A stretch of 64,000 nt of DNA from Diphasiastrum complanatum. Its lineage: Eukaryota; Streptophyta; Lycopodiopsida; Lycopodiales; Lycopodiaceae. Each line of letters begins with the position of its first letter. Position 1 is the stretch's first letter. The notes beneath the pieces are model-generated. The model ran no database searches, was not told the DNA's origin, and worked only from the letters and a program-made list of their open reading frames with translations. This document shows, piece by piece, positions 45,600 to 58,561 of this stretch. The stretch spans positions 26,600,118 through 26,664,117 of the forward strand of contig CM055112.1 of assembly GCA_029204225.1 (NCBI GenBank). Direction: 5' to 3'. The translations under genes were made by a program, and so were the position numbers.

Positions 45600-47215
45600 A
45601 ATAACCCTAGAGTGTTCGGATCTATTGCCTAAGCATAGATCTCGAAGGAGACTAGAAAGAAGCTGGTCTTCCATAGTATCAAATCCATATTCATTGGTTA
45701 TGCTTCTTCAGATAGAATTTACAAGCTATATGATCCATGGTGCGACTCAAGAGCAACAAGACCAAAGATAGGATTATCAGCCTATGCTACCAAGAAGACC
45801 GACAAGAGTGCGCACACAGTTAATTCAGGAACCAACTATTATCGATAAAGCACTCAGTCATTCAGATTGTAATCTTTGGAGAGAAGCAATGGATAAAGAG
45901 TATAGCCCTTTCATCAAAAACCAGACATGTCCATTGTCAAATTGCCTGCCAGTAGAAATTTAATCGATTGCAAATGGATTTTCAAGATTAAATACAAAGC
46001 TAACGGAAGTATCGACCGAAAGAAAGCTCGACTAGTAGCACGAAAATTTTCTCAAATCTCGAATATCGACTACAATGAGACTTTTAGTCCTGTAGTCAAG
46101 CATTCTTTGATCATAACTTTCCTATCGTATGTTGTTGCAGCCAATCTTGAGGTACATCATATTGATGTATAGACAGCCTATCTGAATGGAGTAATCAAAA
46201 AAGATATCTACATAATGCAGCCCAAGGATTACATGCTCAAAGGTAAGGAGAATCATGTATGTAAACTCCATAAAGCACTTTAGGGTTTGAAGCAATCTGC
46301 TAGAGCTTGGTTTCAGATTATTAACACCTTTCTCATCCAACAACGTTACAAACCAAACATTGCCGATTCTAATTGTCTATTTCAAGTAAGTGCAACATTC
46401 TTTTATTGTCATTACTTTGTATGTTGATGACACATTGCTATTCAACAACAGTGTCAATCTAATAAAAGATGCTAAGAAGATGTTGTCCTCAGAATTCAAC
46501 ATGATAGATCTGGGTGAAGCTCATTATTGTCTCAGAATTAATTCACAGAGACAAAGAGAAGAGACTGAGTTACATCACCCAACAGAGGTACATTCATAAT
46601 ACACTCATCAGATATACTCTCATAGATTGCAAGACAGCTCACTCAACAATGGATCTAGGATTGAAATTATCAAAGGATCAATGTCCTCAAACAAAGGAGG
46701 AGAATGAGCAGATGAGAGATTATTCATACCATTCAATATTAAATACTCTCATGTATGTAATTCATGCCCCTAGTATGATCCATTGAAAGGCTCTTATCAT
46801 GATCATGAGATACATTTGAGCTATAAAGAACCAATGCATATGATATGGAGGAGTCGACACCGAAAAAATCCACATACTCAATGGATATACATATGTGAGT
46901 TGGGCGAGAGATGTAGACACTCATAAATCCACATTCTTCCTCAGTTGAAAAATTTGTTATCAGACATTTGTCTAAAGAAGTATGCTACAACAATTGTTTT
47001 ATGTGATAATCAAAGTGCCATTGATTTATCATCTAACCCTAGATTTCATTTTAGGAGTAAGCACATTGAAATTAAATATCACTATGTCAAGATTAAAATT
47101 CTCAATAAAGAAATAAGCTTAGAGTGATGTCGAACACAATACATGACTGCAAATATATATTTACCAAGGCACTGAGCTTTGATGTGTTGGAAAAATGATG
47201 TGAAATGGAGGAGTC
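45600..47215 (+). pseudogene. Copia-8: integrase end, RT and RNase H remnants
   Basis: Plus strand. It begins with the integrase C-terminus (RVFGSIA, then FIGYASSDRIYKLYDP). The RT follows (CKWIFKIKYKANGSIDRKKA, FSPVVKHS, VHHIDV-stop-TAYLNG, HKAL-stop-GLKQSARAW) with the catalytic LYVDDTLLFNN at about 46413. RNase H is partly deleted (SWARDVDTHKST joins IVLCDNQSAID and HIEIKYHYV). At least four stops. A Copia lineage different from copia-1. Confidence 0.85.
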
Positions 47216-47656
47216 AAAGGAAATGAAGAAGACTAGACATTAGAGGAGTTTTGAGCACCAAAAGGGCCTTTTGTCAAGATGTTGTTTTTGAATTTTCAAC
47301 TATTCGACGTACACCTGGCCCAGTTATATATTTACGCCTGTGAAAGATCGTAACGTTGTTGCCAGTCGATTTCTTTTTTGGAACTTTTTGTTCATGTTTT
47401 TATACAATTCAAAACTCCCACCAGGCAGGGTCCTGACTTGTGATTGGACCGTAATTGCTGCCCGTGAGTTTCTTGAGTGCCCGAGACCTAACACTTGCGG
47501 TTAAAGTAAGTCTATTTTGATCTAACCGTAGTTAGAGTAACATATATGATTTACGAAAGACCACCAACATTTATTACAAATTTGGTTATTTATTTTCATA
47601 CTGATTCAACTACATTTTGTTTCAGACTCTGTTGTTCATCTTCTTTTAGCTTTGCA

Positions 47657-48880
47657 ATGGCTTCCGGAAGCCGCAGACCACAAAGCAATATTGTCTCAAT
47701 TTTTGTTTCTAATGAAAAATACTCTGATGGCTCTTGGATACCACGTATCTATAGAAAATTTCACTGGGTTCTCATGCATCCCTCATCAAGAGGTGTTTTT
47801 GGTAAAAGAGAAAATCAAATATGGATTATAGGAATTTTTGAAAAGGTAGAATTTTAGACTTCAAAGTTTCACCCGGTGGTTGATCCATTTCAGAGGTCTT
47901 GATTCAACATGTCTACATGCATAAGGAAATTAGAGTGGAAGGCGTAAGTTCAAATTACAAAATCAAATGCAATTGTAAGTTTTGGAGAATTTTTTGCTTT
48001 GAGCTTTGCATTAATCATTTAGACGTGTATTTGAGTATTTAAATGACATATAATTTTATGGATTTGTGCATATTTGTATCCATCAAGCATAATCGAATGG
48101 CAACCTATACAATCCCTTGTCGGCTTCGTGGACCTTATTCATTCTGATATTGGTCTTCTGCAATACAAGAATCGCTCCACGAGATCACTTTTGGATTCTT
48201 GTATTTCCTTCTATGATCCATTTTACACACCATCCAGTTTAGGTGAAAAATTGGAGGCGATATCATTATCCTCCTTCTCAAGCAAAGAATGGATTCCTCC
48301 AAATTCCACCATAGCAGAGAGCTTCCAATCAAGGTTTTTTATGGACATTCAAAACTGTATGAAATGTAGCACTGGTTCAAAAAACAATAGATTGCACTGG
48401 TTTTTGCCTATTGCAATTTTTGTTGATTTTTTTGTTGAATGTAATATTCGTAGAACAGTGACAATGTTTATTTGTAGTGATTTAACAGACAATATGTTAT
48501 CAAGCCTCCTTGATGATCATTGGGATAAAAAGAGTAATGGCAATATCGAGTGCATAGTTAATAGATCGTCAATGAAATTTAGATATCTTATAGAAAAACA
48601 AGTGCTTTCTTTAACATTTTATTATAGAAGATGGTCCAAAGTTGGCAATGGATGGAAAGCATTGGATCAGGATTTTACAATGAATCATCAAGATCAAATA
48701 GAAATCCAAGTGAGGAAAAATAATTCTACTCTTACAACAATTGAGGTGGAAGAAGATTGGACACTCGATCACATTCGATCAGAGCTTACATTGCTGCAAT
48801 ATGATATTCCTAAACACTTCTGTTTTCGAGTCAACGAGAGATTGGTAGGTGTATGTGTATTTATTTCAGTACACATTTGA
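47657..48880 (+). CDS. Unrecognised spliced gene, plus strand
   Basis: Start chosen at 47657 (MASGSRRPQSNIVSIFVS), because the codons before it look like leader. Exon 1 would end at about 47845 (GGTAGAA donor). A small exon 47896-47943 (VLIQHVYMHKEIRVEG, donor GTAAGT) keeps phase. A long frame follows from about 48074 to 48880, whose join is not resolved. That part has FYDPFYTPSSL, LHWFLPIAIFVDFF and ends with TIEVEEDWTLDHIRSEL and IPKHFCFRVNERLVG, which could be a ubiquitin-like (beta-grasp) end. I do not recognise the family. It may be cellular or cargo of a DNA element. Confidence 0.4.
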
Positions 48881-49344
48881 AATGACTTTCAATGATTTTA
48901 TTTAAACATGTTTCAGTGTTTTCGGTATTGCAATATTTCATTTAACATAATCTCAATGTTGATATTGTTTAACAAGTTTCTTTGATGTACAGGTAAGACT
49001 AAGATAAGAAAGTCGCATAGAGTGCAAGAACTTAAATAGAAGTGTAGAAATTGTTGAAACCACATAAACATTGGGATGATAGACGAGCAACATCAATGTA
49101 ATTTTTCAAAAAAAAAAAAAAAAAAAGGAATACAAAGAAGCCTCAAATGACTTCAAGATTTCATCGAACAATTTGTATTCAGTATTTTGAAAAATTTACA
49201 TTGCTTTTGAAATCGATATAATATATTTGTGGCATTCAGTAATAGCCCATTTTCTATTTGCCTATATATTGTTCTATGGATCATCATGTGATGATATATC
49301 TCTATGTGTCTGTCGAAACTTATGTGACAATATTTACATTTCAA

Positions 49345-52300
49345 TCAAAGGTGCCTGAGGCATGAGTTTTCAATCGCATCTTCCACATGGCTCACTCCTG
49401 GTAGAATTTCTTTCTTATTTAGCGCAGTACCAAGTAGGAATCTTGATTCATTCCAAATGGTTATCTTTCCAGGCGTAATGCTACAGGTGCTATCTAAAAC
49501 TCTTGCTTGCTTGTATCCCTTTTCAACTGTAGCATGCTCATTCAAAGGCGTCATTTCTGAATCTTCACTCTCATCATTGTGGGTAGATGAAACTTTTCTA
49601 CATATTGTCATTAATTTTGTGTTATATGTGATGAACAAAAACATTAATATTTTTTTGATACAACATTGAAAAAAAAACAATGATTGTAAATCTGATTGTC
49701 ATTAGATTACTTACGTGATCGATAGCGACGAGAAGTGACAAGCGATGGTACGGGGATAAGCTCGTGCTTCTATGTGAAGCGGGTGACACTTCAGAAGACA
49801 CTCTTTTTGTAGATGTCTTACTAGATCTCAATATTCTAGCCTAAGAAAAGAAAGATCACATGCACTTGTTGTTAGTCAACTACTTATGGAAGGAAAAATA
49901 ATTGTCCAACACAACTATTGGCCTCACATACCTGTTTCTTGGTCGTGACGTGCATGAGTTTGCTCTCACGCATAAACACTTCCTTCTCTTCTACAAGATA
50001 CTAGCCAACGGGAAAGTCTAGCCACTATGGACAACTATCAAAAACCCATAGGCTCCAATGAGTGGCTTTCATTGCAGGTGTGTACATACATTTTGAGTGG
50101 CTAGTATCACACCACTCCCTTGCCATAGGAGGCATCATATCTACAATGTTTTTCGACAATCCTTCCAACAGAAACTTGTATCATTTTAGACAAAAAAAAT
50201 GCCAAAATATCACGTGCATCTGATTGACTTTAGTGGGAGTATTTAGTGCATTGGAAAAAAAACAATAACTAATCTGTACACTGCACGTCATGCAGTTGGC
50301 ATCAACCCTGGATGTCTCTCCGAAACATATGAAGAACGACATTTACCAATCATTTCTGTAAACAAATCTGGAAAATACTTATGTTTCATCTCCAATGTTT
50401 GCATAACAAACTTGGCTGCTATTTTTCGATTGTAGTAGGTCTCAATGGACTGTATAATGTTGTTGTCTGCCTCAATAATTTGGTCTCACAATACCTCCTT
50501 CACGAGATATACCCTGAAGGTCTTGTTATCTGGTTGCAAGCAAATAGAAATATGTACTTGTGAAATGAGTAACGCAAACAAGATAAAAGGAATAATGGTG
50601 AAACATAATAGCAACAAGCAAGGTTGGTTACCGGAAGGTATGTGGTGCTCACATCTATACTCATCACTCTCTATTGACAAAGCAAAAGCAATAGTCGTCT
50701 TTCGTGTTTCCAACAACTTTGTACATGCAATATTGTATAGTCTTTCTTCAGTTACTGAGTGGGGTCTATGTTCCCAATCAATTTTGAGCATAGTGCTACA
50801 AAAATATAGACAAAAGAAGATAAAGATGAGTGGTAATGACTAGCATCAATAAATTGACATAACAATTCAATCCAAGACAAAGCTAGAAAATAAAAAGTAC
50901 ATACTTGAAAAAGGCATCTCCATTTGATGGATTGGCTAAGGTTGCATACTTTCGTGTGGTGCGCCGACACTTAACATCAACAATGTGGAAGGTATTGTAC
51001 CATTCGACTTGGTAAATGTCTTTCGGTAACACTGCCTTCTTTTCTTCCAATGGCCTCAAATCAATTTTATATTCATATTGAGCAAAAAAAAATGTATTTC
51101 ATCTACGACATTCACAAATGTATGCTGGCAACATCATAAATATAGCATGAATAAATAAATCGGTCCACATTTATACTTGAAACACCACCTGGCTCAAAAT
51201 CGCCAATGGACAGCTGTACCAAGGACGATATCCACCCTTTTTTGTTCCAAGACTCAGCTGCTCGGCCATCCATTGTCTATCTTCATCGGGGATGCTTTAA
51301 AAGACTCTTTTTATCTAATTTCCCAAGCGCTCGAATCATACATACCTTGTCGCTTACTGTTGTCTTTACGAATCCGGTTTCATTCAACCTAGGAAATGAC
51401 CAGAAAAAAATGAATCAAAATGTCAAAGAAATCAATCTTGTGAGTTAAATGATAATAACAAAGAAGAATGGAAAATTTTTGTTTCGATTCATTCTGGCGG
51501 TCAAAAGTTCACCCTCGTCTCTTCACTCGCCTCCAAAATAGTCACCTCCACACGTGGGTGTCTTGCAGCATTAGTTGCAAAACCTGCAAGCATATAATGT
51601 CAAAGGACCAATTGCAAGTACAAGAGACTAATTAAATGACTACAGTTTATATAGTGTGCTTACTTCAACTTATTTCCTCCATGAATGCAAAAAGGTGACG
51701 ATTCCCATCACGTGTATAGCATCTTGTTTCTTAGAAATCTCCAATCGGTGTTATGTTCGAGCTCATTCTCAAAATCTGCATTTATATTGCACCATATGAA
51801 ATCCCATGGCGATTTAATCATGGCATCAACAAGTCTTTCCTCAAACGTGGGTGTCTTTAAAGAGCATACAAATTGGCCCTTTTGTCTGACGTAGCCATAC
51901 ATGGAGAACTCATTACAAAGTCGCTTGTAACGATCTCCTAGTTGTCGAATTGACGACACAGTGGGATTGTAGGAGGGGGGTGCTTCAATGAATCTGCAAA
52001 GGGAAAAGAGTTTGCAGAAAACACAAAAAAATTTGAAGTCCAATACACAAAAAGTAAAAATAAAATAAAACACTTGGATTAGCCATTGTTACCTACAATC
52101 TCTCCATGACTTCTTGCAACATGTCAAGATGGAGCTCCTTGTTGTATGAGACAATACGTCCTATATCATTGTCCTCATCATCCACCTCATCGTCATCACT
52201 GTCCACCACAATGTAAGAGCTCTACACACAAAACATTAACAATAAGTGTAACCTTTTTCACGTATGTAATACAGACTTGAACTACTTAGTGTTACAAAAA

Positions 52301-52824
52301 AATCTCACATTTCTTGATTTCTTTTGAGTTGCCATGGAGCTTCTTCTAGATCTTCTCTTTCCTTTTCCACTCGTTTCGCCTTCCACAATTGATGGCGGAC
52401 TCTAAAAAACATAAAAAAGATCAATATGAGAGTTATCACACTCAAAATCAAGGCCTAAACCAAGGAGGAATAGTGTGTTTACATAGCAATTTGGCCACTA
52501 AAATGTAATACCTGAATTCTTGCGCTACTACTCCTAAGTGTAACGCTTGATGATACTACTTGTTAAGATTTTGTGTTCACTTGTAAACTTGTATCTGCTG
52601 CAACAGTCTCATGGGGTCCCGTAGTCCCATGCGGTCCCTACAGGAGAGTAATGTTTAATAAGTCTTGTTTTCAATAACATGAATATGATTGTTTGTATTG
52701 TGTCTGCAAAACAATGATCAAAGATATATCTCACCAAAAAAATTATTGGCCAGGCTACAACACTATCTATTGCATCCCCAAGAACATACACATCAACAAT
52801 GTCATTTTGAATCGAACGTTCCAC
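49345..52824 (-). pseudogene. Large unrecognised multi-exon gene, minus strand, decaying
   Basis: Twelve or so blocks with good splice sites. Phase-consistent runs: 52735-52824 (VDVYVLGDAIDSVVAWPIIF), 52512-52637, 52309-52401 (GKGKRRSRRSS, a nuclear signal), 52097-52221 (acidic DSDDDEVDDEDND), to 51993 (FIEAPPSYNP, TDWRFLRNKM); then 50905-51083 (DIYQVEWYNTFHIVDVKC), 50632-50795 (KIDWEHRPHSVTEERLYN), 50347-50529; then 49932-50187, 49715-49840 (Ser-rich) and the last exon 49345-49597. In-frame stops lie in 52512-52637, 50347-50529 and 49932-50187, and frames between 51664 and 51189 do not join. VAWP recalls plant transposon-encoded proteins, but I name no family. The 5' end lies right of 52824. 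Confidence 0.5.
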
Positions 52825-53100
52825 CTGCACAAATACAAACCACAAGATCAAAAATCAACCTTTGAAGCAAAACACTGAAGCTTAAGAAATGTCATTTGCC
52901 AAGCAGGTCAAATGAAAAATTTGAGGACATATAAGAAAAAATTGGATTGGTAACAATGAGGCTCAAAAGTTGTCATGAAAGATAATGGGATCTTTTAGCT
53001 TTCCACCAAAGTGCCACTAGGATTCTATGGATGCAACGAAGGCCATAAAATTGTTGAATGTCCTAATAAGAGAATTTATACAACAAGATAGTACATCTAT

Positions 53101-54483
53101 GTGGATGAGACTACATGTAAAATATGTGCAACTGAAGGGCCACACAAGGCTCCCATGTATACGCTTTTATTTATAATAAATATTTGGGCTCTTATTGTCT
53201 ACTTTCAACCAATTTACTCAATACCCTCTAGAAGTCAAACCATAGGTGACTCGTCATGTAGTGATTTGGCCATGTTTGGGATCCATTGGATGACTCGCAT
53301 GCCTAACATGAACAATCAACCCTAACTCTTTCTTTGGTGTAAATAGGGTCAATGGATCATTTTGGCATGATACCTACTTAGCCTTTTTATGGTGAAGACT
53401 TTGTGGTATACTTGCATCAAATTGGGGGAGAACATTTAGGGCTTCCAAACAAGGGAGGTCATGTGGTGTTGGATTTCAAGACTCTAGAGGACCGAATGAA
53501 TCGTCCATCAAGTGATATTGACGTATTTGCTATGATAATGACTTAGAAAATGTAGAATGACCTCTTAAAGATGCAAACTGTGGAAGGCTTTGGCTCTCTC
53601 AAGACTACATTCTAGACAAAAGTTTGTCATCTGTTTATTTGGTTGTTGTTACTACACCTCCCACAGAAAGTGTCCAAAAGCCCACAAATATCGTTGTCAT
53701 TGACCTATGTGAGGAACTTGATATTGAAGACAAGGGTGTTCAGCACAATGACAAAAGTATCGTAGACAAAATTTTGAAAGACAACTCTAGGAACAATTTG
53801 TCTGGAAAACTACTTATGGAATATAGCGTAGTCCAGAAAGTAAACGAGCTGCATGCTCAATACAATGGAAATATTGCATTTTAATTGCTTGCACTTCATG
53901 TGAGTGGCAACTCCCCAATGGCAGGGATGGAACAATGTTACGATGGTCATTGTTGGACAAAACCAATGACAACAAATGTTTATTTTCCAGGCACTATTCG
54001 CAAAAGCTATTGCGGTGGTGTATTTGAGTGCATGAATGGACTTTGTGGAGCTCACACGCTCTCCGGTGCACCAAATCGACAATGTTGGTCTAGTGAGCTT
54101 AAAACCAGACCTCATTTGGGTTGTTCTTTAGATGGTTATGGAACACTAGAATGTTTTTGTTGCAAGAAACAACCAGTTTTTGTGCAGCATGTGTGTACTA
54201 CTGCATGCCAAGCGACACCAATTTCCCCAAGGTAATGATACACCAGGGTTTCCATAATCATGTTGTTCAAGCAGGTTCTTCTCGTTTTGCAATAGTAGAA
54301 ACAAAACGCTTGGTTGACACTATAGTTGCACCTAATAGTAATGTTGGCCCTAGAAAGATACAAATGGAGGTTGCAAAGGAGCTTGTTATTAAGGTTGTGA
54401 CAAGAGATGAAAATTGTGAGAGATTTGAAATGAGTCACCAACAACTAGTAGAACTCTTCGGAGAAATGCAACCATTGGTGTAG
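53101..54483 (+). pseudogene. Plus-strand gene remnant with GCM/WRKY-like zinc region
   Basis: Frames 53624-53884, 53885-54235 and 54121-54483 form a broken series. The middle is Cys-rich (CYDGHCW, FPGTIRKSYCGGVFECMNG, CSLDGYGTLECFCC). It then shifts frame into PKVMIHQGFHNHVVQAGSSR, where HNH after an upstream Cys pair is the pattern of FLYWCH/WRKY-GCM1-like zinc folds often joined to Mutator-like transposases. ETKRLVDTIV and GPRKIQMEVAKEL follow. A zinc-knuckle-like CNEGHKIVEC lies near 53035. Function unproven; a transposon DNA-binding part is the best guess. Confidence 0.4.
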
Positions 54484-55944
54484 ACCAATAGGAGCATAAG
54501 GAAAATTGTGTTCAAACAATTATGCTGAAGATTTTAATCGTTACGTATGTGTTTATTATAGTGAGTTGTCAAGTCTAAGTTATTGATTTGTTTTGGCAGA
54601 TTCAAGGAAACCGTCACTGACAACAAAAACAAATTGTTGGAAAGGGCGTGGAAACAAGTTTATTGGAGTTGAAAAGATTGTGTGTTTACGAATTCTTCCG
54701 CGGCAGTAGATTTCCAGGGCAATGCAAAGATGATAATGAAAGTTGCTTTGTGTTTAAAATGTCCACATCAAGACCAGCAATAGGTGTTGACCTTGTCAAC
54801 CGGATGACACGCACAACTAATCATCTTCAGATTTTGTTTTGACAATCATAGTGTTGTTTGTTTCAATTCATGAATGTGTCGTAATGATGCGTCAATGATA
54901 CATTTTTTTAACAGTAATATCTTTTTGTTTATTGAGATCCTCTTGATTCTGTTTATTATAATACTATAAAAATTGACATTATTTTGTGCAACTTAGCTTT
55001 GAAGACACGGTTCAGTTGGATTGTTCTCTGCTATATTGTTGCTAGTCTCAAAGTATTTCATTTTTACCTCATGATGATTTTTATTGTTGTAGGTTCTTGA
55101 TGAATGTCATAAGTAGTTTTTTGTGTCATAGATACAAATCTTTCAAAGAAAAGTCTCTCACCTTTATTGTGGATTGAATGTTTATATGTATGAAATGTCT
55201 ACATTTATGGGCTTAAGAGTCCTATCGTTTTTCTTACAAGTTATGTACGAATTTTGTTATTTTATGTTTTGGAATATTGTACTAACATTTTAGCTCCATA
55301 TGCTTGAATGTTCTAAAGTGAATAGGACAATGGCTTCTCTTTGTGCATGCATAATGCAATTTACTAAAGTGATTTGGCAATATGCAAAGTTAAGGAAAAA
55401 ATTTCTCTTCTAAGATCATGGATATCATACCAACTTACTTGGTCATAGGCACAAATAGATATAAGTGTATTTATCTTGTAAGTGCGTGCATATTTATTAT
55501 GCTGCAATTTTTTATTATGCATATTTATTTATTTATGAGTAAGTGCATGCACATTTATTATGATGCATATTTCTCTTGTAAGTGCATTAAAATGCTAAGA
55601 AAAAACATCATTAAATGCATCTATTTTTTGATTGTCACTTGCCTCTTTGAAGATCTCCGCAATCTTTTCATTGTGGTATTTCATGTAAGATTTGATAGTT
55701 ATTGCCACTTGGAGATGTTGCTTATTGATATTGTTTTTGATGACTCTCAACTAAAAGCTTTTGGAAAAGTCTTAGAATTGTAAAGTTATGAGATATTTAG
55801 TATGAATATAACCACACCGTCAACATATAAGAGTATGGATTTAGAGAAAATGTGCACAAAAATGACAGAGAAAAAGATAGATACTAGAGAAAATTTAATA
55901 AATGCAATGGTGGAAAGCTCACTCAAAAATGACAAGAAGCTCGC
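54484..55944 (+). other. No supported gene
   Basis: A short frame at 54648-54842 may continue the remnant upstream (ELKRLCVYEFFRGSRFPGQC). The rest is AT-rich with degenerate TTTATTATG repeats near 55490-55570. Confidence 0.35.
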
Positions 55945-56583
55945 TTGAGGCCACCCCCCCAAATTGGTGCTAATATTGTTGCATGCTTTAAAAATGATGC
56001 TGATATCCTTGGTCTTAATCTCAATCCTAAGTGCCATTCTACAGATGTTGTAGCCTATGCTCCTTATTTCGATATTGTTCCTAGTTCTATGGTTGTTTTT
56101 CTAGATGATTTGCCTAATCATTCAACAGCTCTACATATGTCATATGCATCTACATTCCATGATACTCTAGCTTTATTTTCTACATCTATGTTTGAGCTAT
56201 GTGCTAGTTCTCTTGCTGCTTATACGATTCCTTCAAAGAATGTTTTTCATATAGTTGATGCAGCTTATTTTGTTAAGCTCCTTCTAGATGAGTGTGCACA
56301 TCTCCTTCAATATCCTTGTGCTCCTATATATGACTTTGCTATATTCGAATACACTCTTGAGCCTTATGAATCCCTTGGACTTTTGAGTCTACTTTCCTGG
56401 ATACTACTATACCTTCTTGGACATTGCGGATACCTTGGCTTGTTGCACAGAGTTGTTGCTATGATTGCCAAGCTGTGCTTTTCATGTGGTATTCCAGTTA
56501 TCTTTAGATATCTCAGTTGTTTAGATCCGCATATCGAGACTTTCTTCTTAATGATTCTTGGGCTATCAGAGTGCCTTGAGTGA
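55945..56583 (+). CDS. Unrecognised open frame upstream of a possible LTR
   Basis: 212 codons without interruption. Leu/Ser/Ala-rich, with a strongly hydrophobic segment (LGLLSLLSWILLYLLGHCGY, about residues 141-160) that could span a membrane. No domain recognised. About 250 bases later comes a polypurine-like tract and LTR-like sequence, so it could be the last frame of a retroelement. That is inference. Confidence 0.3.
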   Translation: MRPPPQIGANIVACFKNDADILGLNLNPKCHSTDVVAYAPYFDIVPSSMVVFLDDLPNHSTALHMSYASTFHDTLALFSTSMFELCASSLAAYTIPSKNVFHIVDAAYFVKLLLDECAHLLQYPCAPIYDFAIFEYTLEPYESLGLLSLLSWILLYLLGHCGYLGLLHRVVAMIAKLCFSCGIPVIFRYLSCLDPHIETFFLMILGLSECLE

Positions 56584-56835
56584 GTTTCCTTCTCGCCTGA
56601 TTTCCTTTATGCATCTACATCAGTTTTTGGTAGTTGCTTATAGTTGACATATAGTGCTTTGTGGAGTTTGTGTTGCTTTTGGAGTACCTGTTGTGACGAA
56701 TGACCCTTCAATATTTCCATCAGTTCATGCATTATTTCTCCTATATTATGATTACTTACATTATTTTTTTAGTTCTTATGATTGGCTATTGCCATAGCTA
56801 ATGCTTGGGACCAACATTTTGGACAATGTTTTTTT

Positions 56836-57027
56836 AAAGTAGGGGAGAATTATATATTGGGTATATAGCCCCTAACTAGTAAACCCTTAGGTATTGGGCC
56901 ATTACCATTGAAGGCATGTTCTTATGGGACCCAAGGACCCATTTTTTCTAGAAGCTTCCTTTAGGGCTTCTATGTGGGTATAAGTAGGACACATTGTTAT
57001 TCGTTACTTGAATTATGATATTGATCT

Positions 57028-57100
<73 letters not shown>

Positions 57101-57130
57101 CCTTATTACTTCTCTCCTTCCATTGCTTGT
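56836..57130 (+). repeat. Candidate polypurine tract and LTR start with CT microsatellite
   Basis: AAAGTAGGGGAGAAT at 56836-56850 resembles a polypurine tract and is followed by TATATTGGGTATATAGCCCC. GTATAAGTAGGACAC at about 56978 is TATA-like. A CT run covers 57029-57097. No second LTR copy, so this is tentative. Confidence 0.35.
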
Positions 57131-58561
57131 AGGGCTATGGCTATGAGCGCATCTAATGTCTCTTAGCTATTCTTGTAGTGATGAGTCTATGCTATCTCAT
57201 ATCTGATCTTTATGTTGTCTATGTTGTCTCATATCAGATCTTTATGCTTTATTGATAGTAATATTTGTGAATCTGTTCATAACTCTACTACATTCCAAAG
57301 TTTAAAGAATTCCATGAATGTCAACCCTTTGGAGAGTTGTGCCGATCTGAACTCTTACTTCTATTCCTATTTCCTCTTCTATCAGGATCTTCTGAAATTT
57401 CACTTTTCATTTAGTTCATAACTGAGCGCTAGGCTTTTTGCAACTGGCTCTAGGCCCAAAAAACATGCAAACATCATAGTTTTATATTGGAATGACCCAA
57501 AAGCTACTAAGTGAGACACCAAAACATAAGAATCAGAATACAGAAGTTATGTACACATACGAGTCTTTGATATCCCAAAGGAATGACAAATAGAAGAAGA
57601 ATCACCAGATACTTACAAATTAAGCACATGATTTGAAGGTTACAAAACTTTGTACATCGTCCTTCTGTGAAGAAGGCTTTTACATTTTGAGTAGAATTAT
57701 CTAAAACACGAAGACATTAAATAGTTTTGGATAACAAAAAATCACCGTTCTTATAAGGCAATACCTTATAGAGATCCACAACAAGCAAGCAACAGAATTT
57801 CCTCCAGAACTTTGTATAATGGCCCCAGTAAAGCAGTAGGCAACATTGTTGAAGCTCTTAGTCTATGCGGTGTTGAGAGCCCTTACTCAAATCAGCCCGA
57901 GTCATTTTTTACCTCTTTTGAGTGCAAAGGAAAGTGTGAAAGAAGCTACATGGATAAGAACCAATATGACAAAATAGGTTGAGGCAATAGTCATAATCAG
58001 AGTCTCAGAGACTGAAGAAAACTGGTTAGGACAATTTGTTTGCGAGGCTTCCCATCAACCATGAATTCCCATGCAAAAGAACTAGAATTTCACCACAGAT
58101 CCATGCAATTTATCCCAAACCAGACTTGGTACCACAATGTTCTGTAAGTTGCACTTTCAAAGTGTGATTGTCACAGAAAATGCATTTATCTGCTCTGACA
58201 GTTTCCAAATATAATAGGTGCACTCCACAAAAGGTAGTGACAAGAACACAGACCACTACCAAGACTTGTTAACAATAACAACAAATAAAGTGATTCAAAT
58301 TATCATGGATTAGCTGAATTACCTGCTTTTTCAATGTATACGCTTGCCAGCCATAAAACAAGAATCATTCTAGTAGTCAATGTTCAGGAACTGACTTGAG
58401 CATGGTCTTTCATGGCACACAAGCCACTAGAGAAAAGCTGCCGATTTACGGTAAGACAATAAGAACATCCATTAACAAAAAAAGAAATGCAACGTTCCAG
58501 CCATCAAATATGCAACATTCCAGCCATCAAATATGCAAGTCCAATCGAAACACTTATCCCG
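57131..58561. other. No gene seen; 3' flank of YKT6
   Basis: Short frames only. The right part is probably the 3' untranslated region and terminator of YKT6 (minus strand). Confidence 0.4.
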
